Part shown: positions 35,140 through 45,084 of the stretch, piece by piece | Layout: each line of letters begins with the position of its first letter | Numbering within the stretch: position 1 is the stretch's first letter | NCBI GenBank assembly: GCA_021815405.1 | Contig: JAKAGV010000002.1 | Coordinates: 282,090-346,089 of the forward strand | Length of the DNA stretch: 64,000 bases | Reading direction: 5' to 3' | From: Bacteroidota bacterium | GTDB taxonomy: Bacteria > Bacteroidota > Ignavibacteria > Ignavibacteriales > Ignavibacteriaceae | Translations under genes and position numbers: made by a program | Notes under the pieces: model-generated | Told to the model about the DNA's origin: nothing | Databases searched by the model: none | What the model saw: the letters and a program-made list of their open reading frames with translations, nothing else

Positions 35140-35527
35140 ATATTTATTTGGCGGATTAATTATTGTAATATTTTTAGGATTCATGGCTTATCTTTTTACA
35201 CAAAGCAATATCAAGTATGAAAGTGATTTTGCAAAAGTTATGAAAGAACAGAAAGTTGTTAAAGCAACCGGAAGCTGGGTAAAAGATAAAAGTTATGTTA
35301 TGGATATTCAGAACAGGGTTTTTTCATTCTACATGGAAGATGCGGATGGGCATCAGATGAAGGTAGTTTATAATGGCTCAATGCCGAATAATTTTGCATC
35401 CGCACAAAGTATTGTTGTTACCGGCGAATATAAGGACGGATGTTTCCAGGCAACCAACATTTTAACTAAATGTCCGAGTAAATACGAAGGACAAAATGTT
35501 CAGGCTGTAAAAACGTCAAATCTCTGA
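35129..35527 (+). CDS. ccmE: Heme chaperone CcmE, Cys-type (CxxxY)
   Basis: A 132-residue periplasmic heme chaperone anchored by one N-terminal helix (about 5-23) with an OB-fold domain. The usual CcmE binds heme covalently through a His in HxxxY; here the equivalent position is Cys115 in C-P-S-K-Y (Cys115, Tyr119). That variant is known from archaea and some bacteria that lack CcmH (System I*). It overlaps ccmD by 11 bases. Confidence 0.92.
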   Translation: MKNKYLFGGLIIVIFLGFMAYLFTQSNIKYESDFAKVMKEQKVVKATGSWVKDKSYVMDIQNRVFSFYMEDADGHQMKVVYNGSMPNNFASAQSIVVTGEYKDGCFQATNILTKCPSKYEGQNVQAVKTSNL

Positions 35528-35551
35528 AGCGGATACTTTTCTAGTTTTATC

Positions 35552-35602
35552 TAGGGTATAAGTTCAAAAAAAATTAAGATGGCTTTATTTACTTATACCC
35601 TA
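35552..35602. promoter_or_regulatory. Perfect 12-bp inverted repeat between ccmE and ccmF
   Basis: TAGGGTATAAGT (35552-35563) and ACTTATACCCTA (35591-35602) are perfect complements separated by 27 bases that include a run of A. It lies 91 bases before the ccmF start. It may be an attenuator-type stem or an operator; no terminal T run follows, so a simple terminator is unlikely. Confidence 0.5.
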
Positions 35603-35692
35603 AGATTTTATAAATTCTTTAAAAAATAAAACTTGACGGACAAGTTTAATTGCCTGCCAACAGAATTATAAACTTGATTCTATGAGGATACA

Positions 35693-38089
35693 ATGATTGG
35701 AAGTATAATTCTTACTTTAGCCCTTGCTAGTAGCATTATAGCAATGGTAATGTACTACCTTGGCTACAGAGGATATAATAATGCTTTAAATATCGGGCGG
35801 CTTGCATACCATGTAATGGCAATGCTGGTTTTCCTTGCTGCAGCGCTTCTGGAATATTTACTGATAACTCATCAATATAGTTACAGATATGTTTTTGAAT
35901 ATAGCAGCAATGAATTGAAATCAGGCATTCTGATGGCATCGTTCTGGGGCGGTCAGGAAGGCAGCTTTATGCTATGGCTCTTCTTAACTTCCATCGTCGG
36001 TTTAATTTTACAGAATTATGCTTCCAAGCGCGGTGATCTTGAACCTAGAGTGATGAGTGTATTTACTTTGGCAACATCATTTATCCTTTTAATGGTTTCA
36101 CCGATGTTCAAGAATCCTTTTGTATACCTCTGGGCAGAACCAATATTCATCGGTATTAAAAGTATCAATCCTAATCTGGTTCATTTGCCATTCGTTCAAA
36201 ACTTTCTTTTCGCCGATGCTTCTTCTAATCAACAATTTGTAAAGATGAGTACAGGCTTGGTTAGTGCACTCACCGCTAATGGAATATCAGTTGGACAATT
36301 TGTAATTAACGGAAGAGGATTAAATCCGCAGCTTACTAATTTCTGGATGCAGATTCATCCGCCGATTTTATTTAGTGGATTTTCAATGTCAACGGTTCCG
36401 TTCTGCTTTGCAGTTGCGGCAATGATGAAAAACGATTACAAAGATTGGGTCAAGCAGTCATTCCCCTGGCTTCTCGCTGCGGCAGGTATTTTAGGATTAG
36501 GTATTATGCTCGGCGGTTACTGGGCTTATGAAATGCTGGGATGGGGCGGCTATTGGGCTTGGGATCCAGTTGAAAATTCAAGCTTAATCCCGTGGCTGGT
36601 CGCCGTGGCTGGAATTCATACTTTACTCGTTCAGAAAAAGAGTCAGGCAAAAGGCGACGGAATAGGAAAGTTCGCTAAGACTAACTTAATCCTAATGTCA
36701 ATGATGTATGTTCTTGTTATCTACAGTACTTTCTTAACTAGAAGCGGAGTGCTTGGAGATGCTTCAGTGCATTCATTCGTAAATCCCGGAACGATAGTTT
36801 ATTTATTTTTAATGATTTTCGTTGGAACTTTCCTTTTAGTTGGTCTCGGTACCTTGGCGTACCGATGGAGATATTTAACACTTCATACAAAAACTGACGA
36901 GGGACTTTTATCGCGCGAGTTATCATTATTCACTGCATCGATTGTTCTTTGTGCATCAGCAACAATAATTTTAGTGGGAACTTCAGCTCCTATTTTCGGA
37001 CATTCGGTTAATGCCAAATTTTATAACTCTATGCACATTCCAATTGCAATCATCATCTTTTTTCTAAATGGATTAAGCTTGTTATTAAAATGGAAAGATA
37101 CCAAGAGCCATGATCTATTAAAGAAATCTTTACCGTCGATTGCTGCATCGATAGTTTTAACTATTTTGATAATTTTGTTCGGCGGAATAAGTGATATACT
37201 TGTAATGCTTCTAGTATTTTCAGTAACATTCTCTTTGATAGTCAACCTTGAAATTGCGATAAAGATCATCCGCGGAAACAAAAAAATGTTAGGCGCATAT
37301 GTCGCACATATTGGCATTGCAATATTTTTATTAGGAGTAATCGGTTCTTCAATTTACGGCAGAGAAAAAGAGTTAGACCTAGTAAAAGGTCAACCCCAGG
37401 AAGTATTTGGTTACAAGTTGATGTTTACCGGTTATGAGCCAATAGATAATAATAGTAAATATGCTTTCAATATAAAATGCGTAAAAGGTGATAATGCCTT
37501 TACCGTAAGCCCAATAATGTATATTGCAGATTTTAATAACAGCTTGATGAGAGAGCCCGCAATCTATTCAATGGCGACAAAAGATCTTTACTTTTCACCG
37601 CTCGGTTATGATGATGGTTCGCAAACTGAAGGCGGTGGTCCGGCTGTTTCACTTTCGGTTGGCAACACAACAAATTTTGGAGGAGCGAAGATTACCTATC
37701 AGAAGTTCATCCCCCCCGATGTTAATACAATGATGGGCGGTGGTAATTTCCAGCTTGGTGCTCAACTCGTTGTTGATAAAGACGGTAAGACATACAATGT
37801 CCAAGCTTTAATGAAAAAGAACGGCAGACAAATTGAATTTGTACCAGTAGAATTAAAAGATGCCAATCTTAGAATTCAACTTCAGAAAATGGACCCGAAT
37901 ACTCAGAAAGCAGAAATTGTCTTTTCAAAGATTAATGATGATAACACAGCAACTGCAAAACCTAAAGAAGTGCTTACAATTCAGGCAAGTACAAAACCGT
38001 TTGTAAATTTAGTTTGGACAGGCGTGTTGATAATGGTGTTCGGATTTTTCATTTCTGTTTCAAGAAGACTTAAAGAATCATTATCTTAA
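35693..38089 (+). CDS. ccmF: Cytochrome c heme lyase subunit CcmF
   Basis: A 798-residue polytopic membrane protein that attaches heme to apocytochrome c. The WWD domain reads WGGYWAWDPVENSSLIPWL from residue 284, with IHPPILFSGFSMSTVPF before it and the heme-ligand region FLTRSGVLGDASVHSF after it. About 14 helices and a periplasmic domain near 560-760 are expected. It is longer than many CcmF proteins, mainly in that periplasmic part. No ccmG or ccmH follows. Confidence 0.94.
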   Translation: MIGSIILTLALASSIIAMVMYYLGYRGYNNALNIGRLAYHVMAMLVFLAAALLEYLLITHQYSYRYVFEYSSNELKSGILMASFWGGQEGSFMLWLFLTSIVGLILQNYASKRGDLEPRVMSVFTLATSFILLMVSPMFKNPFVYLWAEPIFIGIKSINPNLVHLPFVQNFLFADASSNQQFVKMSTGLVSALTANGISVGQFVINGRGLNPQLTNFWMQIHPPILFSGFSMSTVPFCFAVAAMMKNDYKDWVKQSFPWLLAAAGILGLGIMLGGYWAYEMLGWGGYWAWDPVENSSLIPWLVAVAGIHTLLVQKKSQAKGDGIGKFAKTNLILMSMMYVLVIYSTFLTRSGVLGDASVHSFVNPGTIVYLFLMIFVGTFLLVGLGTLAYRWRYLTLHTKTDEGLLSRELSLFTASIVLCASATIILVGTSAPIFGHSVNAKFYNSMHIPIAIIIFFLNGLSLLLKWKDTKSHDLLKKSLPSIAASIVLTILIILFGGISDILVMLLVFSVTFSLIVNLEIAIKIIRGNKKMLGAYVAHIGIAIFLLGVIGSSIYGREKELDLVKGQPQEVFGYKLMFTGYEPIDNNSKYAFNIKCVKGDNAFTVSPIMYIADFNNSLMREPAIYSMATKDLYFSPLGYDDGSQTEGGGPAVSLSVGNTTNFGGAKITYQKFIPPDVNTMMGGGNFQLGAQLVVDKDGKTYNVQALMKKNGRQIEFVPVELKDANLRIQLQKMDPNTQKAEIVFSKINDDNTATAKPKEVLTIQASTKPFVNLVWTGVLIMVFGFFISVSRRLKESLS

Positions 38090-38096
38090 AAAAAAA

Positions 38097-38125
38097 GTCC
38101 GGCATTTAGCCGGACCTTTACTTTC
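38097..38125 (-). terminator. Bidirectional terminator between ccmF and the OM barrel gene
   Basis: GTCCGGC (38097-38103) and GCCGGAC (38109-38115) pair around ATTTA. On the minus strand the stem is followed by nine T residues, so it ends the minus-strand gene at 38188-38838 well; on the + strand it sits just after the ccmF stop. Confidence 0.8.
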
Positions 38126-38187
38126 CCACCTTGGGAACGTATTTTCCGCAAATTTCTTTTTATAATCTAAATCTAGCTTCTTGCAAA

Positions 38188-38838
38188 TCATTTTCCATAT
38201 TGAAATCCTAAAGTGATAGCAAAGCCGGAAGGATTAACAGTAAATGAATAGCCTCCGGTATTATCTTCTTTCTTGGATGCAAAATAAAATCTTGGCTCAA
38301 TAAATACTTTGCCGATGAGCACGCGCCCAAAAATGGAGAAGAAAACATTTCCGCCGCTTTTAGAATCGCTGGTGCTTGTAGGAAATCCACCGCCAAGCAG
38401 CCCTCCGCTAGTTGTTCCAGAGTAAGTAACATTATAAAAATAAAGATAATACCCGCCTCCTACTCCGGCGTAGAATTTTGTATCGGCATCTTTAATATCT
38501 AACAATTTGTATCCGAAATTAACATGAAGAGGTAAAAGAAAAATAGTTTGATCAGTAATATCCGGCTTAGGCGAATTAAAAATATCTATGGTTTTCTTTG
38601 GATAGAAATCAATATCTCCGCTTAAGAAAAAATTTAATTTATTGAATTCGGTAATCCCGTCCACACCGACAATTAGCCCGTTATTTAACCCGTCGCTGGG
38701 GCTATAGAATCCTACTTTACCACTGTAATATTGAGTTAGAATGGAATCCTGGCTTATTGTTGATCCCCCATTGTTTTGTGCAAACATTGTTATAGAAAAA
38801 ATAGAAACGAATAGCGTCAGTAATAAGTATTTGCCCAT
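38188..38838 (-). CDS. Outer-membrane beta-barrel-like protein
   Basis: A 216-residue exported protein with a signal peptide (about 1-20, ending MFAQ). The mature part alternates polar and aromatic residues in short strands (PLHVNFGYKLLDIKDADTKFYAGVGGGYYLYFYNV, then VFFSIFGRVLIGKVFIEPRFYFA) and ends ITLGFQYGK, a typical barrel terminus with a near-final aromatic. Eight strands are likely, as in OmpW/OMP_b-brl proteins. Function is unknown. It is monocistronic, with a strong terminator. Confidence 0.75.
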   Translation of the reverse strand: MGKYLLLTLFVSIFSITMFAQNNGGSTISQDSILTQYYSGKVGFYSPSDGLNNGLIVGVDGITEFNKLNFFLSGDIDFYPKKTIDIFNSPKPDITDQTIFLLPLHVNFGYKLLDIKDADTKFYAGVGGGYYLYFYNVTYSGTTSGGLLGGGFPTSTSDSKSGGNVFFSIFGRVLIGKVFIEPRFYFASKKEDNTGGYSFTVNPSGFAITLGFQYGK

Positions 38839-38925
38839 AAAAATTCTCCGAAAAATGGTTAGAAAATTTTTAAGTCAAAATAAATACACTGAGGATATTT
38901 TTTACGTTAGAAACATCACAAAGAT

Positions 38926-40536
38926 TTAAAGAATCTTCTGCTTTGCTTTTTCCATTAGTGGTGAAAGTTTTTCTTTGTAGCTGATATCCAATTCAATAGC
39001 TGAAGTGCAATCTTTTATGGTTTGTTTAAAATCCCAAGTTTCAAAATTAATTATTGCACGCAAGAAATAGGCTTCAGCATATCCAGGATTAATTTTAAGT
39101 GCAGTTGATAGATCATGTTCTGCATCTTTTTGCTGATCTATATTTCGATAGGCTTTTGCACGCAAGAAATAAGCTTCGGCTAATTTGGGATTAAGCTTTA
39201 TTGCCTTTGAAAAGTCAAGTGAAGCACCGTAATCTTCATTTGCTTCAAGTTTCATCATACCTCTAAACATGTAGGCTTCAAGGTATTCAGGATTTTGAAG
39301 AGCAAAACTTATATCCGCCATCGCGCCATAATTGTCCTTCAATTTATTTTTTATTTTTGCTCTGTAAAAATATGCTTCGTAAGATTTTGCATTCAGATCA
39401 ATCGCCTTAGTAAGATCTTTGGATGCGTCATTCAAATTCCCCTGATTAAACTTAACGATACCACGTTGTTTGTATGCAGAATCATTTTGCGGTTCAATCT
39501 CAATTAATTTGGTTAGGAAAACTGCGGCTTGTTCATAATTCTTATTTTCAATTTCCATTTCTATAAGCATTGTTAATGCATTTGTGTTAGCCGGATCGAT
39601 CGTCAGCACGTGAAGGAAATCGCTCTTAGCAGCAGCTTCATCCATTAAGTTTCTATGTATACGCCCCCTATTGAGGTATGCATCTAAATTATTGGGCTGA
39701 ATTTCTAAAACTTTTGAAAAATCATTTATTGCATCGTCGGGATCATCAATTTTAAATTTGGAATTAGCACGTAATACATAAGCATCGAGATATTTGTCAT
39801 CTAATTGTAATGCTCGGTCTAAATACACAATTGCATCAGTGAAATCATTCAAATCATATTTTATTGAGGCAACATTATAAATTGCGTCTATAAATGAAGG
39901 CTCAATTTCGACAGCCTTATTAAAGTCAATGATGGCATTATCTAAATCGCCTTGAACCCTCTTTACTGTTCCCCTACTGTTGTAAGATGCCGCATGCTTA
40001 GGGTTAATTTCTATAGCAGCATTAAAATCAAGTATTGCCGTCTTATATTCTTTTAATTGAACCCTTACCGAGCCCCGTTGAAATAAATATTCGGGATTGG
40101 CAGGATCAAGTTCAATTGCTTTATCTAAGAGTTTGATTGCTTCTTCAAAGGCTTTCAATAATGTTTTAGCTCTTGCCAGTTGCGAGTAAGTTTCAGCATC
40201 GTCATTATTCTTTTTCAAATAAGAAGTGAAAAAATTACAGCTCTTTTCAATCTCTCCCTCTTTCATTGAAATAACCCCAAGGTAAAAAAGTATTCTATCG
40301 GAATATCCTGGATTATTTTTCAAAATAAAGTTAAAATCTTCCTTGGCACCCTGGTTATCTCTCAAGGCGTACTTAGATAACGCTCTTCCATAATAAGCCG
40401 CAAAAGCCTGGTTATTGCTTTCGATAATACTTGTATAATCGATTACAGCACCGCCAAAATCTCTTTGGGTATACTTCTTATAAGCAGAAGCTAATAAAGC
40501 TTTCTCATCGTTTTTTGAAAAAAAACCTTTAATCAT
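38926..40536 (-). CDS. Large tetratricopeptide-repeat protein
   Basis: A 536-residue protein built almost entirely of TPR units, at least 14, such as YFLRAKAYRNIDQQKDAEHDLSTALKINPGY and YNSRGTVKRVQGDLDNAIIDFNKAVEIEPSF. No signal peptide, membrane segment or catalytic domain is seen, so it is a cytoplasmic scaffold of unknown partners. It starts MIKGFFSKNDEKALLASAYKKY. It lies alone between the barrel gene and the divergent TonB-type receptor gene. Confidence 0.88.
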   Translation of the reverse strand: MIKGFFSKNDEKALLASAYKKYTQRDFGGAVIDYTSIIESNNQAFAAYYGRALSKYALRDNQGAKEDFNFILKNNPGYSDRILFYLGVISMKEGEIEKSCNFFTSYLKKNNDDAETYSQLARAKTLLKAFEEAIKLLDKAIELDPANPEYLFQRGSVRVQLKEYKTAILDFNAAIEINPKHAASYNSRGTVKRVQGDLDNAIIDFNKAVEIEPSFIDAIYNVASIKYDLNDFTDAIVYLDRALQLDDKYLDAYVLRANSKFKIDDPDDAINDFSKVLEIQPNNLDAYLNRGRIHRNLMDEAAAKSDFLHVLTIDPANTNALTMLIEMEIENKNYEQAAVFLTKLIEIEPQNDSAYKQRGIVKFNQGNLNDASKDLTKAIDLNAKSYEAYFYRAKIKNKLKDNYGAMADISFALQNPEYLEAYMFRGMMKLEANEDYGASLDFSKAIKLNPKLAEAYFLRAKAYRNIDQQKDAEHDLSTALKINPGYAEAYFLRAIINFETWDFKQTIKDCTSAIELDISYKEKLSPLMEKAKQKIL

Positions 40537-40804
40537 ATAAGACTTAATTCTGATGTTTACATACGTTTTTAGGCATAATTTCTTCTAATGTAATTATCGA
40601 ACAAAAGTGCCCATTGCTTTAGGATACATCCAAAATTTTGCTAATTATTATATCGATTAAGAAACCCTAAATCAAAAAAGCACCACTCCTTTAGGCAATT
40701 TGCCACTTATCAAAAGGACTTAATTTTATTAAACTATTAAAATGGGATGGTTGTCAAAAAACCGAATTTATAATAATATAATCAGACTCTTAACGGAGAG
40801 AAAA

Positions 40805-43282
40805 ATGAAAAAAGTATTTTTAGTTTTAGTATTAACAATTTCCAGCGTTATTGCATTTGGACAGCAATATAACGCAAATTTTAAAAAAGAAGAATTAAAT
40901 TTATCAGGCACAATTGCCGGAAAAGTATTGGATTCTTCTACAAAAAAACCGGTTGAGTATGCGAATGTAAGTCTTTTCAATTCTAAAGACTCTTCTATTG
41001 TAAACGGAGCAGTTACAAATGAAAATGGTGCTTTTATAATTAAGAACGTTAAACCTGGACAGTATTATGCCAAGGTATCTTTTATCGGTTATACTACAAA
41101 GCCTATTAAGAATATTAATTTAACATCAAATAATCATGGCACTCAACTAGGAACAATAGAACTTACTTCTTCTTCAATAAAACTTGGAGCTGTTGTAGTC
41201 AAAGGAAAGAATGACATGCTTGTTACCAATCTTGATAAACAAGTAATAAATGTCGATAAAGATTTGCAGAGTGCCGGTGGAACCGCTCTGGATGTAATGC
41301 AAAACATTCCTGCATTAACAGTAGACATAGACGGTAATATAAGCCTAAGAGGAAGCACTAACGTAACAATACTTGTAGATGGTAAACCAACAGGTATGGC
41401 TGGCTTAAACAGCAGCGATGTTCTTACTTCTATACCGGCAAGTTCCATTAAATCTGTTGAAGTGGTTACCAATCCTTCAGCTAAGTATGATCCTGACGGG
41501 ACAGCCGGAATTATTAATATTGTCTTAAAGAAAAAATCTAATCTTGGCTTTAATGGAATATTAAACCTCAATGCTGGTACAGGCACTAAATATACTGGAG
41601 GAACTAATTTTAATTACCGAACGGGAGATATAAACTTCTTTGGCGATATATCCGGTAGGATGTTTGATTTTAACAGAACTGGTCTCACTAATAGAACAAA
41701 CCTGCTGGAAAACAATATTTCCTATCTTAATCAGAGTTCAGACGCAGGTTATAGTATGTATATGGGTAACTTAGATGTCGGTCTTGATTATTCATTGGAT
41801 GATTATAACACATTATCGTTTTCAACGCAGTTCAGGCAATTCCATATGAATAATTCCGGTAATGTATTAAATTCACAACTTAATGATCAATCAAGCCTTG
41901 AAGATTATTTCGTAAACTCAAATGAAGCAAACCGTATGGTTAAAGCAACTACTTATTCACTGGATTATAAAAGAGACTTCGATAATCCCCAGCAAAAGTG
42001 GACCGCAGATGCAATGTATACAACCATCGGCATGAACAGTGCATCCGGAACAAATTATGATTATTTCATTACAAATGGAAATCCTTCTTCTAATCCGGCT
42101 TCTTTGATAAATAATACCTATAACAATTACCACCACATGCTGATTCTTCAATCCGATTACATTCAGCCTTTAGGCAGCAATGCTCGGTTTGATGTGGGCT
42201 TTAAAAGTTCTATCAGCAACCTGGGCATGGATTATAGTTTCTATAATTTTGATCCTTCTGCAAATCTATGGGTAAATAATATCGATAGAAGCAACAACTT
42301 CGACTATAAAGAACAAATTCACGCCGTTTACGGAATTTATACCGGTTCATTGGGTAACTTCAAATATGAAGGTGGATTACGCGGTGAATATGACGCTACA
42401 AATGCAAACCTTTTAAACAACGGTTTATCCTTCGATAGACATTACACAAGTCTTTATCCATCAGCTTATTTAGCTTATGATTTTACACCGCTCGAAGAGT
42501 TCAAAGTTAGTTATAGTCGTAGAGTTGATAGACCAAGACCATGGCAAATAAATCCATTCATAAATTATTCTGATTCTTTAAACTTAACTTACGGCAATCC
42601 AAGTCTTGCCCCGCAGTACACTAACTCATATGAAATGGGATATAGTACCATATTGTTCGACTTTAATCTTTATACGTCATTATTCTTGAAACAAACCAGC
42701 GGCATGATTACACAGATTAGTAATTTGATCAACAACGGTATTACGGAAACAACTTATCAGAATATAGCTAATGAAAATAATTACGGCGTAGAAGTAATTG
42801 CAAACGGCAGCCTCTTTCCCTGGTGGAAACTGAATGCAAATGCATCCTATTTTAGAGCAGATATTCACGATCCGATTTATGTAACTGGTATTACTTCAAA
42901 TTATAGTTATAGTTGGACTGGCAGAATCAATTCAACCTGGAACATAGATAAAACTTTATCTCTTCAATTAACTTCAACTTATAATTCGCCTATTGTCAGA
43001 CCACAAGGTAAGACGGACGCAATATATTTTACTGATATAGCTGTAAAGAAAGATTTCTGGAACGGCAGACTCTCAGTCAATTTAAGATTGAGCGATATTT
43101 TTAATACTATGAAATATGCTTCAGAGACTTATGGGAACGGCTTTACAATGTTTAATACCGGTAGAAGGGATTCAAGAATTTTGTACCTTGGCATAACTTA
43201 TAATTTAAATAATTATAAACAGCAGCCTGATCAAAATAAAATTAAAGATATGAATATAAACGATGAAATGAACAACGATTAA
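40805..43282 (+). CDS. TonB-plug outer-membrane beta-barrel receptor
   Basis: An 825-residue outer-membrane protein. After a signal peptide (about 1-20, ending FGQ) it has a carboxypeptidase-regulatory-like domain (about 35-120, IAGKVLDSSTKKPVEYANVSLFN). A plug with VMQNIPALTVDIDGNISLRG and a long beta barrel (OMP_b-brl_3 type, with YSRRVDRPRPWQINPF) follow. I moved the start from 40742 to 40805 because GGAGAG lies 7 bases upstream. The substrate is unknown; no SusD partner is adjacent. It ends at a strong terminator. Confidence 0.88.
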   Translation: MKKVFLVLVLTISSVIAFGQQYNANFKKEELNLSGTIAGKVLDSSTKKPVEYANVSLFNSKDSSIVNGAVTNENGAFIIKNVKPGQYYAKVSFIGYTTKPIKNINLTSNNHGTQLGTIELTSSSIKLGAVVVKGKNDMLVTNLDKQVINVDKDLQSAGGTALDVMQNIPALTVDIDGNISLRGSTNVTILVDGKPTGMAGLNSSDVLTSIPASSIKSVEVVTNPSAKYDPDGTAGIINIVLKKKSNLGFNGILNLNAGTGTKYTGGTNFNYRTGDINFFGDISGRMFDFNRTGLTNRTNLLENNISYLNQSSDAGYSMYMGNLDVGLDYSLDDYNTLSFSTQFRQFHMNNSGNVLNSQLNDQSSLEDYFVNSNEANRMVKATTYSLDYKRDFDNPQQKWTADAMYTTIGMNSASGTNYDYFITNGNPSSNPASLINNTYNNYHHMLILQSDYIQPLGSNARFDVGFKSSISNLGMDYSFYNFDPSANLWVNNIDRSNNFDYKEQIHAVYGIYTGSLGNFKYEGGLRGEYDATNANLLNNGLSFDRHYTSLYPSAYLAYDFTPLEEFKVSYSRRVDRPRPWQINPFINYSDSLNLTYGNPSLAPQYTNSYEMGYSTILFDFNLYTSLFLKQTSGMITQISNLINNGITETTYQNIANENNYGVEVIANGSLFPWWKLNANASYFRADIHDPIYVTGITSNYSYSWTGRINSTWNIDKTLSLQLTSTYNSPIVRPQGKTDAIYFTDIAVKKDFWNGRLSVNLRLSDIFNTMKYASETYGNGFTMFNTGRRDSRILYLGITYNLNNYKQQPDQNKIKDMNINDEMNND

Positions 43283-43304
43283 AATACTCGTTTAACAATA
43301 TCCT

Positions 43305-43347
43305 AAGTCTCTCATCCAATTAAACAATAGGATGAGAGACTTTTTTT
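43305..43347 (+). terminator. Strong Rho-independent terminator after the receptor gene
   Basis: AAGTCTCTCATCC and GGATGAGAGACTT pair over 13 bases around a 12-base loop and are followed by a run of seven T residues. Confidence 0.92.
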
Positions 43348-43498
43348 CTTTTCCGTTTCAGTAAATATAAATGTAGTCGCCTGATCTTCCTTCTGCTAAA
43401 CAGCCTTCCTTATATATATCGCCATTCAAGAAATCAGGAAAAAAGATTTTCATAACATAAATTATATGTTTCTCTATTTGTCCATAAGAATAATAAAA

Positions 43499-44977
43499 TT
43501 AAAGAGAAGGTTGAGCTGCAATTTGATATTGTTCTAATTTTCCGTCGGGCATTTGGTAAGTCCATACCCTCAAAGTGCAGTCCTTCATTACAGCTCGAAA
43601 CGATCGTTCAAGCATTCCGCCGCGATCTTGCTGACCAACTTGAACAAATTCTTTAGGATCACCCAGAGAACCCAAACCTGATTTGAAATCCTGCAGAGCT
43701 TGATCACTAAAGTAAAAATTTGCATCGGAAGTAAATAGAGATCGGTCTATAGTACCCTTCTGCAGTCCAAGAAAAATCTTTTTTGCTTGTTCGGTACGCA
43801 TTGCAGTTTGAGCATCTTGCGTTTGGAATAACAATTTTGAAATCCTATTCGCAATAGCTCCGGCTGCCGGAGATGCATCCTGATTAGTTAAAACAACTAC
43901 CGCGGCACTGTCATCAGGAAAAACCAAATTAAAAGCTGTAAAACCTGATACCTCGCCACTATGAGAAATTAATCGATGACCATTCATCATTCCAACTTGA
44001 ACGCCGAGTCCATAATGCGTTCCTACACCGTTTTTCAATAGCATTTCAGTTTCTAATTGATTGTAAGATTCATGGCTCAACAAACTGTGATCAATCATCG
44101 AAATATCCCATTTTGCCAAATCACGCGGAGTCATAGCCAATTCACCGGCTCCAGCCATCCACCCTTCTCCTTCTTCGGGAGCCGGACGCAGTGGTCCAAG
44201 ACCGTATTGCATATAACCCGCTGCATCACTGCTTGTAAGCTTGCCTTTATCAAAATTTATTGCACTGGATAAATCAAGTGGCTTAAGTATTTCATCATAT
44301 AAAAATTTAAAGAATGGTTCTCCGGTAATTTTTTCTACAATCTGAGCTGCGATAACATAGTTTGTGTTGCTGTATTGCCAACGAGTGCCGGGCTTAAAGT
44401 CAAGCGGCTTTTTAGCCCAGCGATCTAAAATATCTTGAGGAGGCATCGGCTTCATCATCATCGGCGGGACATAATCCTGAGGCCAGAAATCCTGGTATCC
44501 TGATGTGTGTGAAAGAATCTCTCTCACTGTTACTTCATTCGCATCTGTTAGATCCGGAAGCCATTTTGAAATCGGATCATTTAGATTAAGCTTACCTTCT
44601 TGTTCAAGTAGAAGAATTGCAGAGGCTGTAAACTGCTTGCTTATTGATCCGATTGCATAACGCATTTCAGGAGTTGCTGCTGTTTTTGGATTCAGCCTTG
44701 CATCACCGTATGCATTTACATATACTATTTCTCCATGCTTGACAACTGCAATTGATGCACTAGGAACTCCGGTTTCTCTTAATATTTGAGCAGCTATGGT
44801 GTCAACTTTTGTATTTAATGAATTACTATCTGAAAATAATTGACCAACAAGTGGCAAGTTCTTCCCGAAAGAGAGATGTGAATATAGAATGGTTAATATT
44901 ATAGCGAAAGTCATGATCAGCCAATTTAAGCTATCCTCAGTTTTAATTTTATTAGCAAACATTTTCCCGGAAATCAT
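43499..44977 (-). CDS. Serine hydrolase of the beta-lactamase/DD-peptidase (class C) family
   Basis: A 492-residue penicillin-binding-protein-like hydrolase. An N-terminal hydrophobic segment (about 19-36) acts as an anchor or signal. The catalytic SxxK is Ser111-Ile-Ser-Lys114 in AIGSISKQFTAS, the second motif is Tyr202-Ser-Asn, and the third resembles HSGEVSG. A C-terminal domain of about 100 residues follows. Members include esterases, peptidases and lactamases, so the substrate is open. It is upstream-adjacent to nothing obviously linked; the GH105 gene is in the same direction about 110 bases away. Confidence 0.88.
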   Translation of the reverse strand: MISGKMFANKIKTEDSLNWLIMTFAIILTILYSHLSFGKNLPLVGQLFSDSNSLNTKVDTIAAQILRETGVPSASIAVVKHGEIVYVNAYGDARLNPKTAATPEMRYAIGSISKQFTASAILLLEQEGKLNLNDPISKWLPDLTDANEVTVREILSHTSGYQDFWPQDYVPPMMMKPMPPQDILDRWAKKPLDFKPGTRWQYSNTNYVIAAQIVEKITGEPFFKFLYDEILKPLDLSSAINFDKGKLTSSDAAGYMQYGLGPLRPAPEEGEGWMAGAGELAMTPRDLAKWDISMIDHSLLSHESYNQLETEMLLKNGVGTHYGLGVQVGMMNGHRLISHSGEVSGFTAFNLVFPDDSAAVVVLTNQDASPAAGAIANRISKLLFQTQDAQTAMRTEQAKKIFLGLQKGTIDRSLFTSDANFYFSDQALQDFKSGLGSLGDPKEFVQVGQQDRGGMLERSFRAVMKDCTLRVWTYQMPDGKLEQYQIAAQPSL

Positions 44978-45084
44978 TTTTTCCTCTTCAATTTTTTATT
45001 TCAAATATATTATCAATCCAAAATTGAATATGAGATTATAATCAACCATCTTATTACTCGGAAGATCTGTAATTATCTTTATTA

